This document shows, in pieces, positions 24,060 through 36,602 of a stretch of DNA of 64,000 bases (position 1 is the stretch's first letter; each line of letters starts with the position of its first letter). The position numbers and the translations under genes are program-made. Origin of the DNA: Liriodendron chinense (Eukaryota > Streptophyta > Magnoliopsida > Magnoliales > Magnoliaceae); the NCBI GenBank assembly GCA_003013855.2, contig PVNU02002857.1:186001-250000 (forward strand). Direction: 5' to 3'. The notes beneath the pieces are model-generated. The model was not told the DNA's origin. It saw only the letters and a program-made list of their open reading frames with translations, and ran no database searches.

Positions 24060-26957
24060 TCAGGAGGCAGGGCCAAAAGGATCAGTAGGCCAAACCTCAT
24101 TGTTGCACCCAAACGTCATGGCAGATCTGAAATTGGGCTCCGAGTCGGTGTCGGATGCGATTTCTCCTGGTTCGTCCCCGATGAATTGCAGCTCTTCAGG
24201 TTCATCCGGCTGAGGTGGGACCAGGACGGTAGTCCAGTCGATCGGGGGAAATTTCTGCCCCTTGCTTGAGTCTTCTTTAGGCAACTCTATCAGACTCAAT
24301 CTGTTCACTTGATCATCGAAGGTAGAATTTAGCCCATCATCAGGGTAGATAATCCCTACATTGATGAACTGGATTGGTGTGTAAATGCAGGGATTGCCTT
24401 CTTCTTGACGACCTCGTCTTCTTTTGATACTTCTATGCTTTGGTTTCTGGATCAGAGTAGGCTGATATTGTAGTCCTCTCCTATCCATATCTTCTTGAAC
24501 CTCCATGGTTCGGGTCGAGTCTTGATATTCGAGCTGATAGTAGAAGGTTTGACGCTCGACAGGGAGGAAGACATAGTTCGATCCGATGGGACATGCGCGA
24601 GGGAAGTAATTTGCATTGTGATGGTATGAGATCTCCCCATTAGAGTGTTGTACGTCCATGGCTGGGATGGTAGGCTCTCGGAGGTTGGATGCTTCTACCT
24701 TGGGAAATTGTCCAGGATCGGTAATGATGGTGATCGCCCTATCTCCAAAGATGTGCTTGACCCTTCGGTGAAGATTTGAAGAGATGGCACCGATTCTGTG
24801 AAACCAGGTCCGATCAGAAAGGAGATGGAATGAAGCTGAGATGTCCAAGACCTGGAGAGTGATGGTTGATGTTTTTGGATCGATCAGAACCTGGACATCA
24901 ATCTCCCCTTCGACCTCCTCGATAGTGGCCACATAATTGAAGCTGGCCCCTAATTCTGCTAGGGCATGTGGCATGCTATCCGAGGAAGGGTCTTCTTCTT
25001 GGAGGACGATGGCTGAAGTAGAAGCCGAATAGACAGGTGCGGTGGGCAAGTCGTGCCCCTGGTTGTTTGCTTGAGAAACGGGCAGGCTTTGCCCCTGGTA
25101 AGCTGGAGTGGGCAAACTGTGCCCCTGACTGACTATTGCTGAGACGGGCAGGTTGTACCCCTGGTTTGCTGATGCTGCGTTAGGGAGATTGTCCCCTTGG
25201 TTGACTGAGATGGGCTGAATGTGCCCATGGTTAGAAATGGGTGCGAAGATTGAATCGACTGAAGGTGCCCCTTGCATGATGATGGGCTCTGGGATCGAAA
25301 TAGTTGAGGATGCCCCTTGCAGGATAAGAGGTTCAAACTCTGAACTAGAGTTGATGGCACGAATAAACTGGAGAGGAGGCTTTTCTTGGCTGGTGAAAGC
25401 TGGATAGGCAAGAGGTGCCCCTTGCATTGCGGAGACTGGATCGACTGGAGATGCCCCTTACAGGATGAGGGGTTCTGAAACCTGACTGGTTAGGGGTGCC
25501 CCTTGCCAACCTTGATTAGGGAACTGTGAGTTCCATCTTGACTGTTGCTGTTGCTTCGGTTGTCCATGCTGAGGGAGGAATAGTGCACCTTCGGTAGAGG
25601 CGACAAGATCATCCTCTTCCATTGGATGGGAGATGAGGACACTTCCGTTATCATTCTCGTATTCAGCAGTAGGCTCTTCTTCCACTATCGGTTGAATTGG
25701 AGAAGCCTGATGAGGCCACCAAGGGGAGATCATCCCAGCCCTTATTACGGCTTCGACTTGTTCCCCGGCGCGGATGAGTTGGTTGAAGTTCGCATATAGA
25801 TGTGAGACAAGGTATCCAGAGATACTTGGATTTGCCGAGTGGACGATCATGGAGATTTGCTCCTCGTCGTCGATGGGAGTCTTCATTCTAGCGGCCATGG
25901 CCCGCCACCGTCCAACGTAAGCTGACAATGTTTCATCGCTTCTTTGCCTGAGAGCTGCGAGGTCTGCTCTCCTGGGTGCCATGTTAAGATTGTATGCGAA
26001 CCTGTTGACGAAAGCATGGGAGAGCTGCTCCCAAGTCCTAATGCGATGATAGTCCAATGATGTGTACCAATCCAGGGCATCGTCTTTCAGAGATTTTTGA
26101 AACAAGCGGATGAGTGATCCATCATTGCCCGCCACAGCATTAAGCTCTCCACAGAAAGCTCGTAAGTGGTCTACAGGACACCCTGTCCCATCATATCTTT
26201 TAAATTTTGGTACCTGGAAGCCTTGAGGTACCATTGCATCGGGAAATGGACAAAGGTCCCTGAACTTAGTGGATGGAAGATCCACCCCTTGCTGCTTCTG
26301 CAACTTTCTCTTCATCTCTCGCATCTGCTCTCGGAGTTGCTCTATTTCGGAGGGACCAGATGAAGGAGATCTTGTCCCTTGCCAGGATTGAGATGGCCCC
26401 TTTTCATAATAATTGGTGTCATTGATGCTCCTAAAATTCCTGCTTGAAGAAGGTTGGGCCTGGTAATTACTCCCATTGTAGGGACTTTGTTGGACTGGAG
26501 CTGAGAAGAGAGACTGCGAAGAAATCCCAGTCACAAGAGAATATTGAAATTGGTTGGAATTCCCATTGGGGAGAGATTGTTGGAATTGACTGGGATTCTG
26601 GGTTGTGGGATGTGACTGAAAATGGCTCTTGTTTGCAGGAGGATGCTGGAAGAAATGCCCTGAGGTCGAGAGTTGTCCTGATTGAGGACCTTCATTAGGA
26701 GGGTATCAAAAGTCCTGCGCCACCCCTGATAGTTGTGGTTGAGATGAACTGGAGGCTGGAAGAGATGCTTGTTGTGGTTGTTGAACTGGACCAGCTTGAT
26801 TGCTGGCTGCTGAAGCCTGGGCTTGTGTGAATCGGAGAAGCATTTCCTGCATGGCCTTCATGCTTTGTTGTAGCTCTTGGATGCCAGGAATTGACATAGA
26901 TTCACTCGAGTTTAACAGTAGAGAGGAAGCCTCAGGTATAGGGAATGGGAGAGCCAT
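24060..26957 (-). pseudogene. gag and protease remnant of element A, two nonsense codons
   Basis: One frame of 966 codons from the Met at 26957 is broken only by TGA (26706-26708) and TAA (25458-25460). The N-terminal part (MALPFPIPEA) has Gln/Ser-rich stretches. 26534-25458 holds the Ty3/Gypsy Gag domain: FQVPKFKRYDGTGCPVDHL, then LFQKSLKDDALDWYTSL and RWRAMAARM. 25457-24060 has repeats built on GAP/NQGxxLP, followed by a block like the C-terminal half of Ogre protease (LDISASFHLLSDRTWFHRIG, GDRAITII). The usual protease active-site Asp-Gly motif is missing. The frame ends before any reverse transcriptase. Gag would form the particle; with these stops the copy probably makes none. No zinc knuckle is visible. 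Confidence 0.8.
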
Positions 26958-27170
26958 GTCGATTTTGTATTGGATGTGGCAGGGTGATTTAGTTTGGAGG
27001 AGTAATGGTGGGAAGTATGCACTACTTTTTTTTTTTTGGGTTTTGGGATTTTCTATTTTTTTGTTTTGAGTAGAATGCTATGCAGATGAGATTGTATGAG
27101 GACTAATGACTTTCAAGTATAGGAGGGATTCCGTTTTTCAAGTCGGATCACGACTAGTGGGACTAGTTTA

Positions 27171-27188
27171 TCCCCAGCGGAGTCGCCA
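27171..27188 (-). other. Primer binding site of element A (tRNA-Arg type)
   Basis: TGGCGACTCCGCTGGGGA on the minus strand, three bases past the 5' LTR end. This site is a hallmark of Tat/Ogre elements. Confidence 0.88.
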
Positions 27189-27191
27189 TTC

Positions 27192-28713
27192 TGTTGACCG
27201 TCGTCGATTTTCGCGCTCCCCCACGACGTTCTCGTCCCTTCCCCTTTCCTTTCGGAAAAGAAGGAGATGAGGATGCGTGAGTGCGAAATCGCCATTTGTG
27301 CCACTGGCTTGCCTCGTTCTCGAGGGCTTCTTTTGGTTGTCGTGTTAAGCTGGATATGTTTAAGTGAGTTTATATAAGACCAGAGTCACCACTAGCCAGT
27401 TACTTTGAATCTACAGTCGGCTAGACCCCGTAGAAATATTAGAGAAGGGAATCTGAAGATTCCTTCCTCTAAAATGACTCCTATTGATCTGCGGTCAGAG
27501 ATTCAAGGTAAGGGATCACGGTTACAGGGTGGGAAGAGGTTAAGCACCCCACACACTGCCCGTACCGAAGTACGGTCTCTACTTCACAGAATCGATCGAA
27601 TACTTGAAAGTCTAATTTAATCCTCGTATATTCTCATGGATGACATGATGCATGAATGCGGATCTGAACAGTAAGAGTTTCTGATGGGCAAGTTCCAACA
27701 ACGGGCAAGCCCAGAGCGTACGCTCGAACTGACAGGTGCTTAATGTAAGACGTATGCAGTGTGCTTGAATGATCAAGGTGTTTTATGGTGAAGCATGAAT
27801 GCAGGTCTGAACAGTAAGAGTTTCTGATGGGCAGGTTCCAACAACGGGCAAGCCCAGAGCATACGCTCGAACTGACAGGTGCTTAATTTAAGACATATGC
27901 AGTGTGCTTGAATAATCAAGGTGCTTGCAGTGAAGCAGGGGGGTTGGAAGAAAAGTAAATGTTGCACTTATGCTAGATGCAAATGAGATGATGCTGGAAA
28001 AGAGTAACTGGATGGACGGAGGTGTCGCAAGGATTGGCTTCGAGTGGCTTGATCAAGACTTGGATGGCTTGGGAGGCTTGGACCAGCGGTCAGGCTGGAC
28101 TGGACCAGGGCTAGGCTCTCTACTCACTCGGGCTCTCCTTGGTGGGAAAATGGGCTAAGGGGTGAAGGAGGACTCGGACCGTACCCGGACTGGCTGGACT
28201 TGAAGGGATGCTGAAATGAGAAGGGGAGGGGGGTATTTATAGCAGTGAGGAGTGGCAGAGCTCGTAATTTATTCCGGGCGGCCTGCTATGGGCCGCCCGT
28301 ATGGCCGCTCCTCGATTTCCAGCGAAGTACGGTTGTTACCTCGGGACTGCTGTTTGACTCGCTGGGTCGACTCAGTGAGTTGACTCAGCGGGTCGACTCG
28401 GTGATTTGACTCGACGGGTTGACTCGGTGTTTTGACTCAGTGTTTTAACTCGACGGGTTGACTCAGCGGGTTAACTCAGCGGGTTGACTTAGTGAGTTTG
28501 ACTTTTTTGGAATTTTTTTACTGGCTTTTCTTATGGGGGGTTTTTCAGGGTGGTGTTTAGGACCGGGTTGACTGGGTTCAGGCTTGAACTGGGCCATGGA
28601 ATGGGGCTTACAAGGGTGAGTTTGGCTGAGTTTGGACTTGGGATTTGGGGGTACGATCCTCCATTCATCCAGCTATCTTTACCAACAGTGTAGCCGAAGG
28701 TGGGGTGTCTACA
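27192..28713 (-). repeat. 5' LTR of element A
   Basis: 1522 bp. On the minus strand it starts TGTAGACACCCC (28713) and ends GGTCAACA (27192). TATAAATA at 28241-28234. The bZIP-like minisatellite lies at about 28350-28505, just upstream of the TATA box. Right target duplication CCATC at 28714-28718. Confidence 0.92.
28234..28241 (-). promoter_or_regulatory. TATA box in the 5' LTR of element A
   Basis: TATAAATA on the minus strand. It is conserved in the 3' LTR (16848-16841) and in B (11454), and would drive the genomic RNA of A. Confidence 0.75.
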
Positions 28714-28718
28714 CCATC

Positions 28719-29498
28719 ACAATCTCATCTAAGCAAAATCAACATAAAAAATATAAAATGTTGAGTGAAGAGGGTGTACTCACCTTGATCTCCTTGATCA
28801 ATGGTCGAGATCAAAGATGACCCACTCAGATCTTTCATACAATCACCCTCACATGAATGGGGAAGGCATGGATGGAGTAGAAGGATGGATGAAATGAAGG
28901 ATGAAGTGAAATCGTTCTCTCCCCCATATCTATTTATTAACAAATATATTATTATTATATTTTTTTATTTGTTGTATTAAATGAAGGAATGGAGACGTGG
29001 GAGAGGAGTGGTGAGGCATGGGTTGAGATGCTAGTCATCATTACCCCTCCTTTTTTTTATTAATTTTTTTTTATTTCTTTCTTTTCATCATTATCATATA
29101 TTATTACTTTTTTTTTAGTAATTATTACAATCATGTCAAGGAGAGGGAGATGATTGCCTAGGAGACACTTGTAGTGGGCCCCACATTGGGTGGCCCCACA
29201 CGAGTGTGCACAACCACAGTTTTTTGGGTGTTTTGGTTAAATGTCCATATCTTTGCGCTCAGGTATCAGATCGATGCACTGTTTTCGCCATTGCGATCAT
29301 GAGGATGACGCGGTCAATATGACAGAGGTTTCGGGATCTTAGGACTTCGATCATTTGGGTGCGAACTACGCACTGCCAGTCCGAGGTACCATAAGTCGCA
29401 CACACATTGACGAAAGAGTACGGAAGGGCATTACACATACACATATACTTTGGACTTTCGTGGTACCACCCGAGTATAGGAAAGTACGAGGTGTTACA
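28719..29498 (-). mobile_element. Segment J, right piece: probable LTR start inserted in element E
   Basis: On the minus strand the segment opens at 29498 with TGTAACACCTCGTAC, a typical start of a plant Ty3 LTR (Tekay/Del-like). It interrupts the integrase of element E right after the GTPR-II motif. Further in (minus strand) come an AT-rich stretch with a weak TATA (about 28940) and a GTGAGT donor near 28783. No gene. It continues beyond element A at 15798-14236. I could not find its other LTR, so its class is a guess. Confidence 0.5.
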
Positions 29499-32400
29499 TA
29501 TAATGAATCGAGGTGTTCCAAATCGGGAAAAGATATTTTCTTTTGAGAAACGAATGACTGTTTTATGGTCATTGTTCCAGCATGGAATCGCCTTGACCCA
29601 TTTTGAAACATAATCGACGGCTAGCAATATATATAAATTTCTGAAAGAAGATGGGAATTGACCCATGAAATTGATGCCCCAATAATAAAAAATTTTGATT
29701 GGCAAGATGGGATTGAGTGGCATTATATTTCTACGGGATATTCCTCCCAATTTCTGACAAGGCTCACACTTTTTACAAAACTCATGGGTATCTTTGAACA
29801 TGGTGGGCCAATAAAACCCACATTGCAGAATCTTGGCTGTGGTCTTCTTAGTCGAAAAGTCACCACCACACGCCTGAGAATGATAAAAGGAGATGATACT
29901 TTGTTGTTCATCATCCGGCGTACATCTCCTTATGATTTGATCGGGACAATACTTGAATAGGTATGGGTCGTCCCATATGAATTTTCTCACCTCGTTGAAG
30001 AACTTATCCTTATCTTGCTTTTTCCACGGTCTTGGAATTGTACCTGTAGCAAGATAGTTAGCAATGTCCGCATACCATGGCAATTGGGAGACTTTAAAAA
30101 GTTGTTCATCAGGGAACATGTCATTGATCGCGGTCGTCTTAGGGGAATTGGTGAGGACAAGTCTAGAGAGATGGTCAGCCACGACGTTTTCTACTCCTTT
30201 CTTATCACATATTTCTATGTCAAATTCCTGGAGTAGGAGGATCTATCTTAACAAGAGTGGCTTAACATCCTTCTTAGAGAGAAGGTACTTAAGCGCAGTA
30301 TGGTCGGTGAATATGATGATCTTGGATCCGATCAAGTAGGACCTAAACTTGTCTAAAGCAAAAACTACGGCTAAAAGTTCTTTTTCTGTAGTCGTGTAGT
30401 TTTCTTGAGCCGAGTTTAGAGTTTTACTTGCATAGTAGATGATGCATGGCTTTTTCTCTTTTCTCTGGCCTAGCACAGCCCCAATAGTGTAGTCGCTCGC
30501 ATCGCACATAATTTCAAAATGAAGGCTCCAATCAGGTGGTTGCATTATGGGAGCACATGTCAACATACCTTTTAGTTTGTTAAAGGCATTTTGACAATCT
30601 TCAGTCCACTCAAATGAGTTTTCCATTTGAAGTAGGTTACATAAAGGATGAGAGAGTGAACTAAAGTCATTTATGAATCGTCTATAAAATCCAGCATGTC
30701 CCAAAAGGGACCGCACATCTCGTACGCTCTTGGGTGGTGGAAGGTTAGAGATAAGATCGATTTTGGCTTTGTCCACCTCAATTCCATTTTGTGAGATGAT
30801 GTGACCAAGTACTATTTCCTTTTGAACCATGAAGTGACATTTCTCTCAATTTAACACGAGGTTCTTTTCTTTACATCTTTTCAACACAGTTTTTAAGTGC
30901 ATAAGGCACTCATCAAAGTTACAACTAAATACAGAAAAATCATCCATGAAGACTTCGAGAATCGTTCCCACCATATCCAAAAAAACACTCAACATACAAT
31001 GCTGAAAAGTGACAGGGGCATTGCAAAGCTCAAACGGCATCCTTTGATAGGCGAAAGTGCTGAATGGACATGTGAATGTTGTCTTCTCTTGGTCCTCTAG
31101 GGCGATCTCTATTTGGTTATACCCTGAATATCCATCAAGGAAGCAAAAATGGAATGACCCGCCAACCTTTCTAAAATTTGGTCAACAAACGGTAGGGAGA
31201 AGTGGTCTTTCCTCGTGACTGTGTTTAGCTTCCTGTAGTCAATGCACATTCTCCAACTGGTAGTGACTCTGGTTGGCACGAGTTCATTATTGGCATTGGC
31301 TACAATGTTTATTCCGGATTTCTTAGGCACCACTTAAGTTGGACTCACCCATTGACTATCGGATATTGGGTAAATGATACCTACATCTAATAGTTTCAAT
31401 ACATCGGCCTTAACCAGCTCCTTCATGTATGGATTGAGGTGTCTTTGTAGTTACCTAGATGTTTTTGCATTCTCCTCAAGGTGTATGCGATGAGTACAAA
31501 TCAGGGGGTCTATGCCTTTGAGATCCGCAATCGACCATCCAATGGCGCTCTTATGCTCCATTAGAGTGGTTATTAGCCTACTCTCTTATTCCTCATCCAA
31601 GTGAGAAGAAATCACCACCGGATATATCTCATCTCGACCTAAGTATACATATTTCAAATCACTTGGTAATGGTTTTAGGTCAAGCTTCGGTGCCTTGATG
31701 TTGGATGGAAGAGGCTTGTTCTCACTTAAGGGTAAAGGTTCAAATAGTGCCTTCCATCTTTTCTTCTCAAGTACCGGCATAACATCCAAAATGGCATCCA
31801 TCTCTCGTATTGTGTCATCATTCATCTCATGAGAGTGGGCCAAACATGCCTCCAAAGCGTCGGAATATAATGCCAAGGGGAATGTCTCCTCCACGAATGA
31901 TTCAATCAAGTTTATCTCGTGGATCTCATCATCAACTTCCATTGGTTGTTTGCATAAATCAAATATATTCAAATCGAGTGTTAAATTTTCAAAGGACATT
32001 TGTGCAAGCTCGTTTCTACAATTGATAATCGCATTTGAAGTAGCTAGAAAAGGGCGACCAAGTATGACGGGAATTTGAACACTGGTACCTATCACGAGAT
32101 GTGTATCCAAGACAATAAAGTCTACTGGGTAGTAGAACTTATCAACTTGGACAAAGACATCCTCAATCACTCCTCTCGGTATACGAATAGATCTATCAGC
32201 AAGTTGGAGTGTGGTTTTGGTGGGTTTTAATTCACCTAACCCCAGTTGTTCATAAACCGAGTATGGAATGAGGTTAACACTTGCCCCTAAATCAAGTAAG
32301 GCTTGTTTAATCCGGTAGTCTCCTATGATGCATGAGATGGTTGGACTACCCGGATCCTTGTATTTTTTAGGCACCCCTTATCTGATAATAGCACTTAAAT

Positions 32401-34059
32401 TCTCAATCAAAAGTACTTTGTTGTGAACATTGTGTTTCCTTTTTACTGTACACAATTCCTTTAGAAATTTGGCATAGGATGGTATTTATTTTATAGCATC
32501 CAACAACGGGATGTTGATCTTCACTTGCTTAACAACCTCTAAAATTTTCAAGTTTTTGTCTAAAGGTTTGGGTGAAATCAACCTTTGGGAAAACGGGGCA
32601 ACTGGCATGTGTTACCTTTCTAGTTCTTTCTCATGTAGAGTGTTGTTCGGGCTATCATCCTCTTTGGAAATTTTTGGATCATTAGGCTTTGGGGCCTTCA
32701 CCGGATTAGATTTATTGATTATTTTTTCACTTCTCAAAGTGGTGAAAGCTTGAACATGCTCCGTATGTTGGGAGGATGAGCTTGCGTCTTGTATCTCAAA
32801 TTAGGTTCTTGGGTTAGGAAGAGGTTGAGCAGGAAGTGTGCCTTTCTCCCTAACACTGAGATGAGATTCAACTCTAGCCATTGAGGTTTTCAAGTCATTA
32901 ATGGCTTGAGATGAATTTTGATTGAATTTCAATTGCTCTTGCATGAACCCATCAATTTTCAGAGAATTAGTCTTGTTATATTCAGCTTGAACCGATACGA
33001 ATGCACCCAACATCTCCTCTAGCGTAGTTTTTGGTGTAATCACTAGGGATGGACCTAGTAAAGGTTGAACTTGAGGGGTATTGTTTGCATTCGCAGTGGG
33101 TCCATTCCTCCAACTAGAATTATACATATTTGAGTTTGGAGCACTAAATGGCCGTTGATAACTGTTTATGGCATTTGATTGTTCTTGTAAGATATCTTGG
33201 AATGCAGAAATTGTGGGACAATCCTGTGTTGCATGTTGATTCCCGTCACAAATTCCACAAACAGTTTCAACGTCTTTTGAGTTGATCGTCTCTCCTTTCT
33301 TCAATTCCATGGCCTCGACTTTTCTTGTGAGGCTAGCCACACATGCACTTATGTTATCTTCTTCTGAGAGGACATAAATTCCTCTTTTTTCCTTTTGTTG
33401 GCTTGTCTTGGAATTTGTTGGTCTAGATGTATCCCAAGACTATGCATTCTCGGCCAATTCGTCAAAATAGTCACATGCTTCCTCGGCTTCCTTATTCATG
33501 AATTCTTCCTTGCACATCATCTTTACGAATTGGCGCATGGGTGAAGTCAGTCCTTCATAGAAAAAGCTTATAACCCACCAAATTTGGTAGCCATGATGTG
33601 GGCATGCATTTAACAAGTCCTTGAACCTCTCCCAACATTGGAAGAAGGTCTCATCCTCCTTTTTGGCAAAATTCATGATAAGGTGCCTCAACATAATCAT
33701 TTTGTGAGTAGAGAAGAACTTTTTAATGAACTCCCTAGTTATCTCAGTCCATGTGCTAATTGATCTTGGCCTTAATGCATGAAGCCAAGCCTTAGATTTC
33801 TTTTTAAGGGAAAAAGGAAACAATTTGAGTCTCACCACATCATCGGTTACATTAGCAAAGTGCATTGTGGCTATCACCTCATCAAATTCCTTAAGATGGT
33901 GATATGCACTTTCACTGTCTAGTCAATGAAATTTTGGAATGAGTTGGATCACTCCCGGTTTCAAATCTATGTTCCCTGCATTAATTGGAAAAACTATGCA
34001 TGAGGGAGCGCTCGCTCTTGCAGGTTGCAAGTAATCACGTAATGTTCTAGGTCGGGTAA
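29499..34059 (-). pseudogene. gag-pol of Athila-like element E, decayed and cut
   Basis: Recognisable by comparison with the intact element D. Gag: 33877-33440 (LKLFPFSLKKKSKAWLHAL). Zinc knuckle CGICDGNQHATQDC near 33270. Protease: 32374-31586, DLGASVNLIP. Reverse transcriptase: 31333-30846, ending VFMDDFSVF. RNase H: CDASDYTIGAV near 30520. Integrase: HHCC region and a first catalytic Asp (in D: WGIDFMG; here WGINFMG, so the Asp is Asn). One frameshift lies between 31109 and 31040 and at least six stops break the frame. It is severed at 29499 by J, before the second catalytic Asp. The N-terminus of Gag lies beyond element D at 43930-43726. An old copy. Confidence 0.88.
34055..34059. other. 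Target site duplication of element D, left copy
   Basis: GGTAA, repeated at 43721-43725 on the other side of D. Both copies lie in gag of E and restore its continuity. Confidence 0.9.
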
Positions 34060-35482
34060 TGTTCGCTCGCCTCAAGTGTAAGGCTGCGATGTAGTAATAA
34101 ATCTCGGTAAGACCGAGGTCGATCCACAGGGAAAGAGTAACAACTTCCTAATTACTCCAGCAACTCAGTTTAATAGAGTAAATTCAGATTCAATGGGATG
34201 TTTAATTAAAACAGTAACTTAATGAAAAATCAGAGATTTAATGTACTAAGGCTTTCAAGGATCCACTTGTAGCAATCCTATGTCAATTCAGTCAATCCAA
34301 GTAGAGAACACAACTAGATTTGAAGTCCCATCTCTCATCTAGTTGGAAAGTAAAGCATTCACACACATTAATCCAATTCAAGTTGAACTTTCCAAGTTCA
34401 AGTCCATTCAATCAATGTAGAATTCAAATTCATAGCCTGCGGAGTAACAGCCATGCCTATGGACTATGGCCTGCTCAAGGATTACTATAATTCAAATCTA
34501 AACAAGCAACCTGTGATAATCTCAGAGAATTAAAAGGAATTCATGTCCGGAGCACATAAACTCAGATAAGACATCTCAAACTACCACCTATTGGACTGAA
34601 ACATAAGAAAAATCTAACTTTGAATTGAAAAATACTTGAATCAAACTGAAATTAACATAGAACTGGCTACAAGCTTCACCTCTCAGCCTTAGCTGAGAGG
34701 TTTTAGCTGAGCATAGTCATGCAACAACTAAAAACTCCAAAATAAAAGCATAAACTAAGAAAAACCGGATAGAAGAGTTGCAGTCGCTCCACAGTCGCTT
34801 CCTCCCTCCAAACTCACGTTCCTTCCCTTCTCTGATACCTTAGGGAGAGCCCCTAGGTGGCCTTTTATAGCAACAATCCTCCCTTGCGTCAGATTCTGCG
34901 AAATCCTACGCATTGCGCAGCAATATTTGGAGTCCCAATTTAGAAAGGATTCTTCTTACGCAGGGCCGACCGGTCGTGACCGGTCGGCCTGGCTTTTCAA
35001 ATACTCCAGAGAGCACAGCCGACCGGTCATGACCGGTCGGTGTGGACTGTCCATTGTTCCAGCAACTGTGGCCGACTGGTCATGACCGGTCGGACCACAT
35101 TGTCCATCCATCCAACGTATACAGCCTTGATCCAGAGAGCTTGGCCGACCGGTCATGACCGGTCGGCCCTTCATACAGTGCACATGGCTGACCGGTCATG
35201 ACCGGTCGGCCTCTCTTCTACTTGCTTCCTTTAATGTGGCTGACCGGTTGGACGACCGGTCAGCCCTATTTTTCTTCATTTCTTCTTCCTCTTTTCTCTC
35301 TTTGGTCCATCCTAGGACTTCATGTAATGTCTTCAAATCCATTCTTTTGGCTCCAATTTGATGAAATCCACTCTCATCCCTACAATCACAAAAACACGTG
35401 TTAGGTGGGCCTTTAAACCATGAAAATCATGCAAACTATGTAGTGTAATGGGCAATGCAATGTATAAATTAGAGGTTCAACA
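34060..35482 (-). repeat. 3' LTR of element D
   Basis: It starts TGTTGAACCTC at 35482 and ends GCGAACA at 34060 (minus strand). TATAAAA at 34869-34863. Six dyads built on GACCGGTC lie at 34965-35264, just upstream of the TATA box. Confidence 0.95.
34965..35264. repeat. Palindrome array in U3 of the D 3' LTR
   Basis: Six near-palindromic units at about 50-bp spacing. The core GACCGGTCATGACCGGTC is a perfect dyad. The unit at 35143-35168 is a perfect 26-bp palindrome (the core flanked by GGCC-GGCC). The array is repeated in the 5' LTR at 43203-43502. Confidence 0.95.
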
Positions 35483-36602
35483 CACCCCCCAACCAGCTTT
35501 TTGCTAGTCCCGAGCAAAACATGCGTGAAACAATTTCAAACCTCCAAATCCAACTCTCTTCCAGAAACCATGTTTCTATCCATTCCAAGATGTATAAGTG
35601 AAAAATTGGAAAAATTAGGTGATAGAAACTGAACCTTGGACTCTCAAAGCATAAGAAGTGTTTACATGAAATCCCCGCTGACTGATTGATAAATAGAAGA
35701 ATTCGAACAAATTCAACCTAGTGTGCATAGTGAAAGTTCATCTCATGAATTCCTGGAATCATCTTCTCCATAGATTAAGTAGACCAAGGATTTCAAGGTG
35801 CACAGAGCAACAGCAAGCCTATGACAGGAATTTGTCTTATCGTCCTTCCGACGGCTTTCACACTACGTCCCATTTCCGGCTTTGGTTACGGTTCGACCAT
35901 CCCCCGGTTGGTAATAGGTAGCCCTTTTCGGAATTTTCCACCATTTTTCTTTCCTTCCCGATTTCATCCTTTCTTTCCTTTTTCTTTTAAATTAGATAGG
36001 ATTTTTAGAAATCCGTATCTTCCGTTATTTTCCCATGGACAAGGATGGACAAAATACCCCGGATTGGCTGCTCAACACCTCAAAACCAAAGTCCGGCTAA
36101 TCCACAAATCACATAAACCTGTTACTCATGAAAATCGCGTAATGTGAACTTGGTGTAAAGGTGTTCAAATTGTCTATCAATCACAACAATAGGGGAATTA
36201 ACATATAAAGCCATTATGTTGGAAGAAATTCAAGACTACAACATCACACACTTCGTTTCTCCTCTTCTTATACTCATATCATCTTAAATGCATGGAAATA
36301 AGGTTTTCTAAAAGAGTTTTAAAATTTTAGAAAAAGAAAAAAATTACGCATGTGAGGCTCGAAATGGTGCAATATGCTATATGAGGGATCTCATCTCACC
36401 CCCCAACCAAATCTTGCATTGTCCTCAATGTAAAAGATATGCAATTAGCATGAACATGAGAGCAATGGTAAAATATGAGAGAGTGGGAACAATAGTACCT
36501 GAGAAAGCGATCATGGAAGTTTGCAACTCCAACACTAAATCCTACTAAAACAGTAAAACAAAACTAAACCTACCTATGCTATACCTCCATCAGACTAGGA
36601 GA
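35483..36602 (-). other. 3' untranslated region and polypurine tracts of element D
   Basis: Directly before the 3' LTR is the tract GGTTGGGGGGTG. A second copy of the same tract (near 36403-36390, after "caatgcaagattt") may act as an internal plus-strand primer, as in Athila elements. The block "ccttccgacggctttcacac" near 35840 is conserved in element H. No env-like frame. Confidence 0.75.

Larger units (their letters stand above)
15799..28713 (-). mobile_element. Complete Tat/Ogre-like LTR retrotransposon A, lacking pol
   Basis: Two LTRs (28713-27192 and 17333-15799) have TG...CA ends and are flanked by the 5-bp duplication CCATC. The 5' LTR is followed after three bases by the primer site TGGCGACTCCGCTGGGGA (tRNA-Arg type, usual in Tat/Ogre). 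The 3' LTR is preceded by the polypurine tract AAAGAGGGG. The only coding region is gag with a protease remnant (26957-24060). No reverse transcriptase, RNase H or integrase is found in the remaining 6.7 kb, so the element is non-autonomous. The LTRs are very similar to each other but differ in the number of minisatellite units. Confidence 0.92.

Noticed and set aside
34956..35404. Frames on both strands with repeated PVMTGRP / VMTGRP peptides (also at 43194-43639 and 54497-54913)
   Set aside because: They are translations of the palindrome array in the LTRs; identical frames on both strands follow from the dyad symmetry.
35483..36602. A possible env-like gene between pol and the 3' LTR of D
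   Set aside because: Athila elements can have one, but no frame over about 110 codons is present and none has a membrane-protein layout.
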